Shown here: positions 37,850 through 46,677 of the stretch, one piece after another
How the letters are laid out: each line of letters opens with the position of its first letter
Numbering within the stretch: the first letter of the stretch is position 1
Assembly (NCBI RefSeq): GCF_014696825.1
Contig: NZ_JACJQU010000007.1
Location: forward strand, 186,001 to 250,000
DNA length: 64,000 bases
Source: Anabaena sphaerica FACHB-251
GTDB taxonomy: Bacteria; Cyanobacteriota; Cyanobacteriia; Cyanobacteriales; Nostocaceae
Direction: 5' to 3'
Program-made: the position numbers and the translations under genes
Notes under the pieces: generated by a model
Seen by the model: the letters and a program-made list of their open reading frames with translations, nothing else
Database searches by the model: none
What the model was told of the DNA's origin: nothing

Positions 37850-38097
37850 CAGAAGAAGCAGGGGGAGTAGGCGAGCAAGGGAGCAGGCGAGCAGGGGAGT
37901 AGGGGAGCAGGGGAGTAGGGGAGTAGGGGAGTAGGGGAGCAGGGGAGTAGGGGAGCAGGGGAGTAGGGGAGCAGGCGAGCAGGGGAGTAGGGGAGTAGGG
38001 GAGTAGGGGAGTAGGGGAGCAGGGAGCGGAGGAGAAAAATCCAATCCCCAATCACCAGTCCCCAGTCCCCAGTCCCCAATCACCAGTCCCCAATCAC
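37840..38097. repeat. Long short-tandem-repeat array between PBP2 and VanY genes
   Basis: About 25 imperfect GGGGAGTA/GGGGAGCA octamer units (37865-38030), with AGGTGAC units on the left and TCCCCAGTCCCCAAT-type heptamers on the right (38045-38095). It fills the space between two convergent genes. Frames through it are low-complexity Pro/Leu/Ser strings and are not genes. Confidence 0.92.
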
Positions 38098-38888
38098 TGC
38101 ACAGGTTTAATGTTTCTGGCTTTGTAGAAAGTTTCTAAGCTATTGCGATCGCCTACAAAACGCCAGTGCCAAGGTTCATAACTTACGCCTTGAGAATTAT
38201 CCTTGGGAAAAGATAACTCAAAGCTAAAACGGGCAGCATTTGCTTGTAGCCACTGATAGGCTTTGGTATTCTCAAAAGTAGCTTGCAGGTTAGTAGCTGG
38301 TACTGCTCCATCTCCTATATCTACTGCATAGCCTGTATGATGCTCACTATGACCAGGAGGGGCGCTGAGGGCGGCTCTTTGGGCGGGGGTTTGATTACGT
38401 TGAGCGCCTACATTAAAAAATAACTGTTCTTGGTCTTTGACTGAACGAAAACCAGAAAGAGGCGCTAAAATTACACCTGCACTTCTGGCTGCTTGTGCCA
38501 TAGCTTGAAACCTTTGGGCGGCTGCTTGTCGCATTCTGATCCGGCCATCGGCAGTAATTGGTAACAATTCTGATTCTGGTGCTTCAGGATATGCCAAATG
38601 CCCCAAAATTGCATCATTATTTGTAGTTGGGGTATTAGTTACTGTTGGTATAGAACTAACTGGTGTTGGTTGAGAATCAGCATTTTGTTTGGGTGCTGTA
38701 ATAAAAAATAAAAAACCACTACCTACAGCCAGAAACATAAATCCTACTAATCCCCCAATGACCAAAACTAGCGGTTGCACGCGCAGTCTAGATCCAGTAT
38801 CAGGAGTATCGCGTAAAGCAGCTGGAATATCATCACCAGGATCTGATGATGAGTTTTGCGGTTTTTCTGGAAACCCAGCCTTTTTCAA
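38094..38888 (-). CDS. VanY-type D-alanyl-D-alanine carboxypeptidase, membrane-anchored
   Basis: 264 residues. One N-terminal transmembrane helix (about 42-66) with a short cytoplasmic tail, a Thr/Pro-rich spacer, then the peptidase M15/VanY domain with SGFRSVKDQEQLF, the zinc motif SEHHTGYAVDIGD (SxHxxGxAxD) and EPWHWRF near the C-terminus, which supplies the last zinc His. It trims D-Ala from peptidoglycan stem peptides outside the inner membrane. It is convergent with PBP2 across the tandem-repeat array. The start ATG is at 38888. Confidence 0.87.
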   Translation of the reverse strand: MKKAGFPEKPQNSSSDPGDDIPAALRDTPDTGSRLRVQPLVLVIGGLVGFMFLAVGSGFLFFITAPKQNADSQPTPVSSIPTVTNTPTTNNDAILGHLAYPEAPESELLPITADGRIRMRQAAAQRFQAMAQAARSAGVILAPLSGFRSVKDQEQLFFNVGAQRNQTPAQRAALSAPPGHSEHHTGYAVDIGDGAVPATNLQATFENTKAYQWLQANAARFSFELSFPKDNSQGVSYEPWHWRFVGDRNSLETFYKARNIKPVQ

Positions 38889-38972
38889 GTCTCTACTCCT
38901 GGTTGTTTACAATTTGGGATTTTAGATTTTAGATTTTGGATGGTGAAAAACTGACTAAATTTAGCTTTTCGC

Positions 38973-40004
38973 TTGCCATTGCTGCAAAACATTTTTATTG
39001 GTGTTATTCAAAATTTGAGCCTGGAAAAAAATTACCAAAATAGATATCATTTTATATCTCTTTTTTTAAGTAGAATCTTGATAAATCTCTTAGAACTATA
39101 TATCAAATTGGTAGGATTAATCCTAGTAGGAGTAATTCTAGGACGCAAATTACCTGCTACATTTCCTACCCGTTTAGGTCAATTTCTATTTTGGATAGGA
39201 GTACCGATAAGTATTGTTGCTTTTTTAAGACAAACCGACTTATCAGGACAGATTTGGATTGCACCTGCGATCGCCTATTTAGCCATTTTACTAGGAGCAT
39301 TTTTAGCTTGGATAGTGATCCAAGGTCAAGCCTATTTGACAAATTCTCTCCCCCAACCATCGACCCAAGGTAGTTTAATTCTAGCGTCAATGGTTGGTAA
39401 TACAGGTTATCTGGGCTTTCCCATCACTTTAGCAATGGTCGGCAAGGAATACTTCGCCTGGGCTTTATTCTACGATTTATTGGGGTCACTTTTCGGGGCT
39501 TATGGTCTGGGGGTATTACTAGCAACCCGTTTTGGCAACGCAGGCCAAAATCATGGACAAATGGCTAAAGCTATTAAGGCTATATTAATCAATCCTGCCT
39601 TATGGAGTTTTGGGTTTGGGTTACTATTTCGCCAAGTGACAATTCCCCCGGTTATGGAATTTGGCTTAGATACATCAGCTTGGTGTGCTGTAGCTTTATC
39701 CTTGATTTTAATAGGTATGAGACTTTCACTGTTGAGTTCTTGGTACAAACTCAAACAAGCAGGAATCAGTTTGGTTATTAAAATGCTGTTAGTTCCGCTG
39801 ATTTTAGGCAGCACATTATCATTTTTTGGTGTCACTGGTGAAGCTGCAAAGGTCATAGTCTTACAGATGGCCATGCCTCCAGCTTTTGCCACACTGGTAT
39901 TAGCCGAAACCTTTGATTTAGACCGGGATTTGGCTGTGACGGCTTTAGCAATGGGGTCTATGGTATTGTTAGTAACTCTTCCGTTTTGGTTGTGGTTGTT
40001 TTAA
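38973..40004 (+). CDS. AEC family (auxin efflux carrier-like) permease
   Basis: About 343 residues in ten hydrophobic segments with the AEC pattern: LVGLILVGVILGRKLP near residues 48-63, SMVGNTGYLGFPITLAMVG (about 138-156) and a C-terminal VLAETFDLDRDLAVTALAMG. The family exports small organic acids or related compounds, and the substrate here is unknown. The start is uncertain: the frame opens with a TTG at 38973 and the first 45 residues are poorly conserved in type, so translation may start farther in. Confidence 0.75.
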   Translation: MPLLQNIFIGVIQNLSLEKNYQNRYHFISLFLSRILINLLELYIKLVGLILVGVILGRKLPATFPTRLGQFLFWIGVPISIVAFLRQTDLSGQIWIAPAIAYLAILLGAFLAWIVIQGQAYLTNSLPQPSTQGSLILASMVGNTGYLGFPITLAMVGKEYFAWALFYDLLGSLFGAYGLGVLLATRFGNAGQNHGQMAKAIKAILINPALWSFGFGLLFRQVTIPPVMEFGLDTSAWCAVALSLILIGMRLSLLSSWYKLKQAGISLVIKMLLVPLILGSTLSFFGVTGEAAKVIVLQMAMPPAFATLVLAETFDLDRDLAVTALAMGSMVLLVTLPFWLWLF

Positions 40005-40257
40005 TTGGGAATCCGCCAATTGAAATTGCGGAAGAATTAAACGCAGATGTAGCTTGCTTCCCGCAGGGTACACAGATAAACGCAGATAATTTTGTACCTC
40101 ATTATAGGAAAGGCTGTATAGTGCCAAAAAAAGAAAAACTTAAATAATTGGCTTCAAATTAATGTAAACAATTCATGAATTTTGGTAAGATAAACACAAG
40201 TATGGAAAAAAGTATTAAAGAATGACAGTCACTAATTCATCAAAGTAGAGGTAAATT

Positions 40258-40701
40258 ATGACCGTAAACACAGATTTACAATCTTTATATGAACTAGATG
40301 AAAATTTATGGTTAGAAGAGACAATTATTTTACTAAAGGAAAAACGTTTTCAAGATTTAGACTTAAATAATCTAATTGAGGAGTTAGAAGCTTTGGGCAA
40401 AAGAGATAAAAATGCTGTTGCTAGTTTATTAGAACAAATAATTAGACATTTTTTATTATTACCCTATTGGACAGAAGAATATGAAATAAATGGTAATTAT
40501 TGGCAAACAGAAATTATTGGTTTTCGTAACCAACTTGAGAGATTATTAACCAATAATTTACAAAATTATCTCCACAGTAAATTAGAAAAAATTTATAGAA
40601 GTGCTTTAAAATATGTGAAGCAAAAAACTAGATTTAAAATAGATTTTCCAGAAGATTGTCCTTATACTTTAGAACAACTTTTAGATGAAAATTATTTGTA
40701 A
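40258..40701 (+). CDS. DUF29 family protein
   Basis: 147 residues. Features of the DUF29 family are visible: LYELDENLWLEETIILLKEK at the start, LDLNNLIEELEALGKRDKNA, and a LLEQIIRHFLLLPYW helix. It is all-helical and cytoplasmic with no signal. The family is very common in multiple copies in cyanobacteria and its function is unknown. An AGAGG ribosome site lies about eight bases before the ATG. It stands alone, with a type II inverted-repeat element downstream. Confidence 0.85.
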   Translation: MTVNTDLQSLYELDENLWLEETIILLKEKRFQDLDLNNLIEELEALGKRDKNAVASLLEQIIRHFLLLPYWTEEYEINGNYWQTEIIGFRNQLERLLTNNLQNYLHSKLEKIYRSALKYVKQKTRFKIDFPEDCPYTLEQLLDENYL

Positions 40702-40764
40702 ATCTAGAATCAATATAGAGACATTTACTAGAACATCTCTACAAGATTTATTGATAGCATATAT

Positions 40765-40877
40765 AGGACTTACGCAAGATTGAACTCAAAACCTGATTCT
40801 TGCGTAGGGGTAATACCGCAACGGGCAAGCAAGCTACATGAATTACCCCTACTTCCGCTCTGTTTTGCGTAAGTCCT
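40765..40877. mobile_element. MITE type II (AGGACTTACGCAA ends), copy 1
   Basis: 113 bp with near-perfect inverted ends AGGACTTACGCAAGA and TTTTGCGTAAGTCCT. The core has GGGGTAATACCGCAACGGGC. An inverted copy of identical length is at 60816-60928 and a shorter relative at 57912-57963. It lies between convergent DUF29 and phosphoribosyltransferase genes and encodes nothing. Confidence 0.85.
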
Positions 40878-40902
40878 GATATATTAAAATCTGGTCTTAT
40901 GA

Positions 40903-41424
40903 TTATGTAACTGCTAAATTTTGCTTTTCTGCCAATTCTTTAGGGGTTGTATGTTCATAGATTTCAAAAGGTTGATGAATCCAGGGGTTATCGGGTAAAT
41001 AATCAGTGTAGTAATCTGGGGCAATAACTGAACAGTCTTTATACCAAATTACAGCAGTACGGATTTCTTCAATGGGAAACTCGCTATGTTCTTTTAGCCA
41101 AGGGATAGTTTGTTGCAGAGTAATTCCCGAATCCACTAAATCATCGACTAAAAGAATTCGGGAACCTAACCTGTCGGTTGTCATCGTTAAGTGAGGGGAA
41201 ACAATTAAACCACCCCTTTCTTGTTTACCTGCGCCACTGTATGATGAAGTAGCTAAAATTGCTAATGGTTGATTATATATCCGGGAGAGAATATCTCCTA
41301 CACGCAGTCCCCCTCTGGCAAGACAGACAATTTGATTGAATTCCCAACCGGATTGATAAATCTTCACAGCTAATTGTTCAATTTTGTGGTGATAATCTGA
41401 CCAAGAAACGTAAAGGTCTGACAT
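40903..41424 (-). CDS. Phosphoribosyltransferase (hypoxanthine/xanthine-guanine type)
   Basis: 173 residues of the type I PRTase fold, with the PRPP-binding loop as SRILLVDDLVDSGIT (about 89-103) and an N-terminal FNQIVCLARGGLRVGDILSR. It matches the small purine PRTase group that makes nucleoside monophosphate from base and PRPP. The exact base is not clear from motifs. It is divergent from the downstream-strand GPH transporter (73 bases between starts). Confidence 0.8.
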   Translation of the reverse strand: MSDLYVSWSDYHHKIEQLAVKIYQSGWEFNQIVCLARGGLRVGDILSRIYNQPLAILATSSYSGAGKQERGGLIVSPHLTMTTDRLGSRILLVDDLVDSGITLQQTIPWLKEHSEFPIEEIRTAVIWYKDCSVIAPDYYTDYLPDNPWIHQPFEIYEHTTPKELAEKQNLAVT

Positions 41425-41497
41425 AAAACTCAGGGAAGTATTTTTTAGTTAGCACTGAAAGCAAATCCAAACTATCTTAATATGAGCGTAAGTTATT

Positions 41498-42934
41498 ATG
41501 AACGATGCTAATAGTGAAAAATTAGCCAGTGAAAAGTTAGATTTGAAAACGAAACTGGCTTATGGGGCTGGAGATTTAGGCCCGGCAATTACTTCTAATA
41601 TTGCTATATTTTTTCTGCTGGTGTTCTTTACTAATGTCGCTGGTATTCCAGCGGGGTTAGCTGGTAGTATTTTGATGATTGGTAAAATTTGGGATGCTGT
41701 CAATGATCCAGTTGTGGGGTTATTGACTGACAAAACTAAATCTCGTCGCTGGGGTCGTCGTTTACCTTGGTTGTTATATGGTGCAATTCCTTTTGGTATT
41801 TTCTTTTTCTTGCAATGGATTGTACCACAATTTAGCCCAGAGCAAAGTAGTAATATTTGGCCATTGTTCTGGTATTACGTCGTAATTGGTGTCATATCTC
41901 AAGCGTTTTTTACTGTGGTCAATTTGCCTTATACGGCAATGACACCGGAATTATCTCAAGATTATGATGAACGGACTAGCCTGAATAGCTTTCGCTTTAC
42001 TTTTTCCATTGGTGGCAGTATTTTATCATTGATTTTAGCGCAAATTGTTTTTTCTGTGATTGATAATCCTCAACAACAGTATCTAGTTTTAGCCGCAATT
42101 TGTACTGTGATTTCGACTTTATCTTTATATTGGTGCGTTTATGGAACACGCGATCGCATTATGGCTTTTGAAGCTAAACGTATCCAATTGGAAGAAACAG
42201 CAGAAATTCCTTTTATTGAACAGATCAAAATTGCCTTCAGTAATCGACCTTTTTTGTTTGTTATTGCTATCTATCTTTTTTCTTGGTTAGGGGTACAAAT
42301 TACCGCCAGCATCATTCCCTATTTTGTTATTTACTGTATGGGGATGAAAAACTCAGAAGTTCCCACAGTTTTGATTGCGGTGCAAGCAACGGCTTTATTA
42401 ATGTTATTTGTCTGGAGTAATTTAAGTAGAAGGTTTGGTAAAAAACTTGTTTATTTTCTGGGAATGAGTTTATGGATAATCGCTGCTGCGGGACTATTTT
42501 TCTTAAAGTCTAATCAAATTGGTTTAATGTATGTGATGGCTGTAATGGCTGGTTGTGGTGTTTCTACAGCTTATTTAATTCCTTGGTCAATGATTCCTGA
42601 TGTGATTGAATTAGATGAATTACAAACCGGACAAAGACGGGAAGGAGTTTTTTATGGGTTCATGGTGTTATTGCAAAAGTTTGGTTTAGCTTTTGGGCTA
42701 TTTATAGTAGGTAATGCTTTACAAGCATCGGGTTTTAAAGAAACTGTAGTTGGACAAAGTACATTACCTATACAACCTGAATCAGCGTTGTTAGCTATTA
42801 GAATTGCTGTAGGTCCAATACCCACAATTTGTTTAATTATTGGTTTGATTTTGACTTTTTTCTATCCCATTACCCGCGAGATGCACGCGGAAATTATGTT
42901 GAAGTTGCAGGAAAGACGGGAGAATAATTCTTAG
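41498..42934 (+). CDS. GPH family (MelB-like) sugar:cation symporter
   Basis: 478 residues, twelve predicted transmembrane segments. Family marks: KLAYGAGDLGPAITSNIAIF at the N-terminus, KIWDAVNDPVVGLLTDKTKS (about residues 60-80) followed by RWGRRLPWLLYG, and PWSMIPDVIELDELQTGQRR near 360-380. The family carries glycosides or related solutes with Na+ or H+. The substrate here is unknown. Its stop overlaps the 3' end of the convergent DUF3037 pseudogene by a few bases. Confidence 0.85.
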   Translation: MNDANSEKLASEKLDLKTKLAYGAGDLGPAITSNIAIFFLLVFFTNVAGIPAGLAGSILMIGKIWDAVNDPVVGLLTDKTKSRRWGRRLPWLLYGAIPFGIFFFLQWIVPQFSPEQSSNIWPLFWYYVVIGVISQAFFTVVNLPYTAMTPELSQDYDERTSLNSFRFTFSIGGSILSLILAQIVFSVIDNPQQQYLVLAAICTVISTLSLYWCVYGTRDRIMAFEAKRIQLEETAEIPFIEQIKIAFSNRPFLFVIAIYLFSWLGVQITASIIPYFVIYCMGMKNSEVPTVLIAVQATALLMLFVWSNLSRRFGKKLVYFLGMSLWIIAAAGLFFLKSNQIGLMYVMAVMAGCGVSTAYLIPWSMIPDVIELDELQTGQRREGVFYGFMVLLQKFGLAFGLFIVGNALQASGFKETVVGQSTLPIQPESALLAIRIAVGPIPTICLIIGLILTFFYPITREMHAEIMLKLQERRENNS

Positions 42935-43546
42935 GTTTTTTCTCCCAATTTTTGTTTGATGCGTGGATATAAATTGAACCTGAAACTTGTTGGACTTTTC
43001 ATTGAATTTCCCGATCTTTTTGGTTTTGATTTGGGCGTTCTTTCACGCAAATAGGTATTAGCAATTTCTTCTAGTAAATCATCAACACTATCTAATGAAC
43101 CTGGTTCGGTGATTTGAATGCTATTTATCCATTCTTGTGCTATTTTCAAGATTATTTCTTGATAGGAAACTTCATTTAGCTTGTCTTCTGAAAAATAGAT
43201 ATCCTTCTTTAACGTTATTCTCCATGAGACGAGCAAAATTTTTGAGAAATTTAATATCTTCCATGCCAAAAATTTGCACTCTTAGCCAATTCTTCAGGAA
43301 GCGTACACGAATATTTTGATTAAGTAACTTGGCACAATTAAATATAAAACCTCTCTCCAAACCTCTCCCCTACCAGGGGAGAGGCTTTTACTCCCCCTTC
43401 CCTAGTAGGGAAGGGGGCTGGGGGGTTAGGTTTATATTATATTTTTTAACGCCCACTTACTTATCAAAAGCAATAACACCAATATTGATCCGTTGATCTG
43501 CGATTGGATCAGGAACATACTGAATTACACTATATTTGCTTGCCAT
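42931..43546 (-). pseudogene. DUF3037 gene disrupted by a MITE and a frameshift
   Basis: The start at 43546 reads MASKYSVIQYVPDPIADQRI and then NIGVIAFD, the DUF3037 N-terminus, and stops inside the element at 43323-43461. Removing the element and one TA joins GTIAFD-type sequence in frame to NQNIRVRFLKNWLRVQIFG and EDIKFLKNFARLMEN. A second lesion, one extra T in a T5 run near 43191-43195, shifts the frame before SEDKLNEVSYQE and the rest to 42931. DUF3037 proteins are small, often next to HipA-like kinases. None is found here. Not functional as it stands. Confidence 0.85.
43323..43461. mobile_element. MITE type A (AGTAACTTGGCAC ends), copy 1, inside DUF3037
   Basis: 139 bp, ends AGTAACTTGG and GCCCACTTACT, flanked by TA at 43321-43322 and 43462-43463. 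The interior is a pair of GC-rich hairpins (CTCTCCCCTACCAGGGGAGA and CCCTTCCCTAGTAGGGAAGG). Copies are at 47940-48080 and, inverted, 60669-60807. The outer end is shared with type B elements (GTTAAAAA next to AGTAAGTGGGC). Confidence 0.9.
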
Positions 43547-43612
43547 AGAACTTAGTTATACATTTGCTAAAGATATTCCCACAATTCGTACTGGCGTTTG
43601 ATCAAGACGGTA

Positions 43613-44353
43613 TCAGTATTTAAAACACTCAATCCCAAAATGAGGCATACAATCTAGATAATCCTGCCAAAATTCTTGACTAAATTCCTTGATACCTTCA
43701 GGAGAAACTAGCATTTTTTGCCAACGTATATCTTTAAAACCAACTTTTTCCAATACCTTTTTATATGTATCTTTGCTGAGATAATAGTTATCAAAACTAA
43801 ATTGTTTATCCGCAACAGAAAATATCAGCTTTATAGCTGTTCCTGGTTGCAGTGGTTCAGTAATAGTTTTAATAAATCCATATTTTTCAGTTTTGAGGTA
43901 GGAAATAGGAGATTGTTCACTATTATTATTTAATGTCACAAAACGCCCTCCTGGTTTGAGATTTGTAAATATGGTTTGACACATTTTTTGTAATTGTTCT
44001 TCAGTTTGGGCATAATTAAGTAAATAAGAAGCAACAACTAGATCAAAATCGCCAATTTTACCTAGTTCCATCACATTACCGACAATATATTGAATATCAA
44101 GTTGATTTTTAGCTTCTTCCTGTCTTGCCAGTTCCAGCATTTTCTCGGAAATATCAACTCCTACAACTAAAGATGCACCCTTTTGTTTAAATTGTCTAGT
44201 ATATAATCCTTCTCCACAAGCTAAATCAAGAATTGACTTCCCTGTGATATCACCAAGCATATTAAAATATGTATATCTTTCAATATGCAGACGGATCGGC
44301 AACTCTTTGGCTTTTTTATATTCTTGGGCTATGCTGTCGTAATGTTCTGCCAT
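43613..44353 (-). CDS. Class I SAM-dependent methyltransferase
   Basis: 246 residues with the methyltransferase fold: motif I ILDLACGEGLYTRQF (about 40-54), motif II acid in VVGVDISEKML (about 62-72), and FDLVVASYLLNYAQ (about 101-114). The start is MAEHYDSIAQEYKKA, typical of the ubiE/Tam-like group. The substrate is unknown and no pathway partners are adjacent. It lies between the DUF3037 pseudogene and chrA. Confidence 0.8.
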   Translation of the reverse strand: MAEHYDSIAQEYKKAKELPIRLHIERYTYFNMLGDITGKSILDLACGEGLYTRQFKQKGASLVVGVDISEKMLELARQEEAKNQLDIQYIVGNVMELGKIGDFDLVVASYLLNYAQTEEQLQKMCQTIFTNLKPGGRFVTLNNNSEQSPISYLKTEKYGFIKTITEPLQPGTAIKLIFSVADKQFSFDNYYLSKDTYKKVLEKVGFKDIRWQKMLVSPEGIKEFSQEFWQDYLDCMPHFGIECFKY

Positions 44354-44409
44354 TTTTTTACCTACTGCTACATTTATAGTTAAATAACTAAATAAAATTC
44401 ACACATCTA

Positions 44410-45579
44410 TTATTGGAAATATCCCACAACAGAAACACCCCAACCAATTAAACCACCACCTAATACCAACCATGCTGCATTGATGCGATAGCGAATGGCT
44501 AAAACTGCGGAAATCAAGAAAATAACTAAACCAAAAAAATCCACATAAAGCGTTTTTGTTAAAGTTAAAGTCGTGATTCCTAATTGCAATGTAGTCACTA
44601 CCATTAAAGCTACAGCACTGACATTCACTGCATCTAAAAAAGCCCTTGTCCAAGATGAGGCACGTAAGCGAGGAATGAGAGGATTTAAAATAGCCACGAA
44701 TAAAAATGAAGGGAGGAAAATTCCCACCGTTGCCACAATTGCACCAGGTATATCAGCAATGATATAACCTATAAAGGTAGCTGTGGACAGCACTGGTCCA
44801 GGAGTAAATTGACCGATAGCAACAGCATCTAATAACTGCTGTTGTGTTAACCAACCATATTCATTTACTAACCCACCTTGTAAAAATGCAATTAGTAAAT
44901 AACCACCACCAAATAACACACTACCAACTTTGAGAAAAAATAAACCTAATTTCCATAAAGGTACAACAGGAGTTATAGTTATTACTGGCAAAGTTGTAGA
45001 AATAGTTAAAGCGGTAATAATTAAATTAATTTGATTACTATTACGTAACCAAATCATTCCTAATATTCCCCCCAACAACAAAGCAATAACTTCATTAATA
45101 TTACCAAACCAAGTTATTAACCCAACTGCTACAGCAATTATAAGTAATTGTCTGGTTTTTACTGCTTTTTTTCCTAAACTCCAAAGGGCATTCAAAATAA
45201 TAGCTAAAACCGCAGGTTTAATCCCATAAAGTAAAGGCGAAAATTGGGGTAAAGTTCCATAATTCACATAAATCCAAGCCAAGATACCTGTAATTAAAAC
45301 CGCAGGTAAGATAAAACAAACACCCGCAACAATCAGACCTAGCCATCCTGCATAAATGTATCCTACATGAATGGCCATCTCTGTAGAATTGGGACCAGGA
45401 ATTAAATTAGTCGCACCCAACAAATCCAAAAAATGCTCTTGTGTTAACCACTGACGACGCTTGACTACCTCATCTTCTATCATGGCAATATGGGCAACTG
45501 GTCCCCCAAAACCAATCACACCCAGTTTAAAAAAGAGTTTAGCAACTTCACCCAAACGATTTAAAGGTAAGTTATTCAT
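44410..45579 (-). CDS. chrA: ChrA chromate transporter, two-domain form
   Basis: About 389 residues from the preferred ATG at 45579 (MNNLPLNRLGE). The frame also has a TTG at 45591. Two homologous halves are visible: GVIGFGGPVAHIAMIEDEVV with LIPGPNSTEMAIHVGY in the first, and GSVLFGGGYLLIAFLQ with FTPGPVLSTATFIGY in the second. This is the long ChrA family, inner-membrane proteins that expel chromate. A type III MITE ends only 16 bases upstream of the start, so any native promoter has been pushed away, and no ribosome site is obvious. Confidence 0.88.
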   Translation of the reverse strand: MNNLPLNRLGEVAKLFFKLGVIGFGGPVAHIAMIEDEVVKRRQWLTQEHFLDLLGATNLIPGPNSTEMAIHVGYIYAGWLGLIVAGVCFILPAVLITGILAWIYVNYGTLPQFSPLLYGIKPAVLAIILNALWSLGKKAVKTRQLLIIAVAVGLITWFGNINEVIALLLGGILGMIWLRNSNQINLIITALTISTTLPVITITPVVPLWKLGLFFLKVGSVLFGGGYLLIAFLQGGLVNEYGWLTQQQLLDAVAIGQFTPGPVLSTATFIGYIIADIPGAIVATVGIFLPSFLFVAILNPLIPRLRASSWTRAFLDAVNVSAVALMVVTTLQLGITTLTLTKTLYVDFFGLVIFLISAVLAIRYRINAAWLVLGGGLIGWGVSVVGYFQ

Positions 45580-45595
45580 ATTATTTATCAATCTA

Positions 45596-45740
45596 TAGGA
45601 CTCCTATTTGATTTTTGATAGCTTGCGTGGCGTAGCCATACAAACTCAGTACACCTTATATTCCTTCTTTTCTGTTCCCTGTTAAGAGTTCCCTGTTCCC
45701 TACCTCTACGAGTAAATTCAGGAATCAAACCGGATTCCTA
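45596..45740. mobile_element. MITE type III, copy 2, directly upstream of chrA
   Basis: 145 bp with ends TAGGACTCCTATTTGATT and CAAACCGGATTCCTA, flanked by TA (45594-45595, 45741-45742). The interior includes CTTGCGTGGCGTAGCCATAC and TTCCCTGT repeats. Nearly the same sequence, inverted, is at 60522-60666. Confidence 0.85.
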
Positions 45741-45963
45741 TATTTACACTGGTTACAATATAAAATACAAACTAGAGATTAAAAATAGGTTTTGAAATTG
45801 CTAAAAGTAGTCAAGTATACAAAATCGATTGATTTAGTGTAGTATAATAGGATATCTGATCAAAAATTCAGTGACTCTTTCAGCAGTAACACTTAGTATA
45901 ATTTGCAGAATTGACTGTTACATAAATAGTTAACAGTCAATTTACTCAAAAACTAATTACTGA

Positions 45964-46482
45964 TTAAGGTGCAGGATTAGGGTAGTATTGTCAACTGCAT
46001 CTATTTCAGCCAAAATATCTTTATTGAGAACAACATTTACACTTTCCAAGTTTTCTTTTAGTTGTTCCATTGTAGTAAGTAAGTGGGCGTTAAAAATTGT
46101 CGTTATGACAAGGGAACAGGGAACAGGGAACAGGGAACGGGGAAGAGGGTTTTGGTGAATTTACTTTTTGTTACATACTTCGGTTTTTCCCCGCCGACTT
46201 ACTTAGCACCGATAATTGTACTAGCTACAAACCAACGACTTCGCACAAATGCTAAAGCTAATTGTGCAGGTTTTATTTGATAATGTTGGGCAATTTCTAC
46301 ATAAGCTGTAACTGCTTGTGTGACATTGGATTTTAAATAAAGCTGACCAAAGTTGGCAAATAAAGCAACTCTTGATTTTTCAGGAACACCATGCAGATAT
46401 TTACCAGATAAAAAAACCAAATCCCAAAGGAATATGAGCTAGTAAACTTTAATTTACTTTCACCTAGTTGATTGTATTGCAT
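45964..46482 (-). pseudogene. Aldo/keto reductase remnant (deletion, frameshifts, MITE insertion)
   Basis: The ATG at 46482 reads MQYNQLGESKLK, an aldo/keto reductase N-terminus. The sequence then jumps to the C-terminal third (LLAHIPLGFG), so the middle is deleted. A T7 run shifts frame before LSGKYLHGVPEKSR, which continues through SRWFVASTIIGA. The MITE at 46078-46203 interrupts. After it the gene resumes with TTMEQLKENLESVNVVLNKD, loses one base, and would end YPNPAP-stop at 45964. Excising the element and one TA restores GATTMEQ in frame. Clearly dead. Confidence 0.88.
46078..46203. mobile_element. MITE type B, copy 2, inside the aldo/keto reductase remnant
   Basis: 126 bp, ends AGTAAGTGGGCG and CGACTTACT, flanked by TA at 46076-46077 and 46204-46205. 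The interior shares AAAAATTGTCGTTATGACAA and TTTTTGTTACATACTTC with the copy after pixH. The centre is GGGAACA tandem repeats. Confidence 0.9.
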
Positions 46483-46677
46483 ATCCTGATATTATTAGTT
46501 GATTATGTTTATGTTATACCAAATTGATATGAAGTTGCAGAGAATAAGATATCAAGAATAATTGACCGCAGATAAACGCAGATAAACACAGATAAAGATG
46601 GATGATTCAATTGATGTCATCATTCTGTGCAGCCTCACATAAAATTGGTATTATACCAATTTTCTAGAATTTTACTA

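Noticed and set aside
37840-38097. Possible CRISPR array
   Set aside because: The units are 7-8 bases in direct tandem without spacers. This is a short tandem repeat array. No cas genes were seen anywhere in the window.
42931-43360. Two overlapping minus-strand frames as separate small genes or a transposase remnant
   Set aside because: They are pieces of one DUF3037 gene in two frames. The first residues of the upper one are encoded by the MITE itself.
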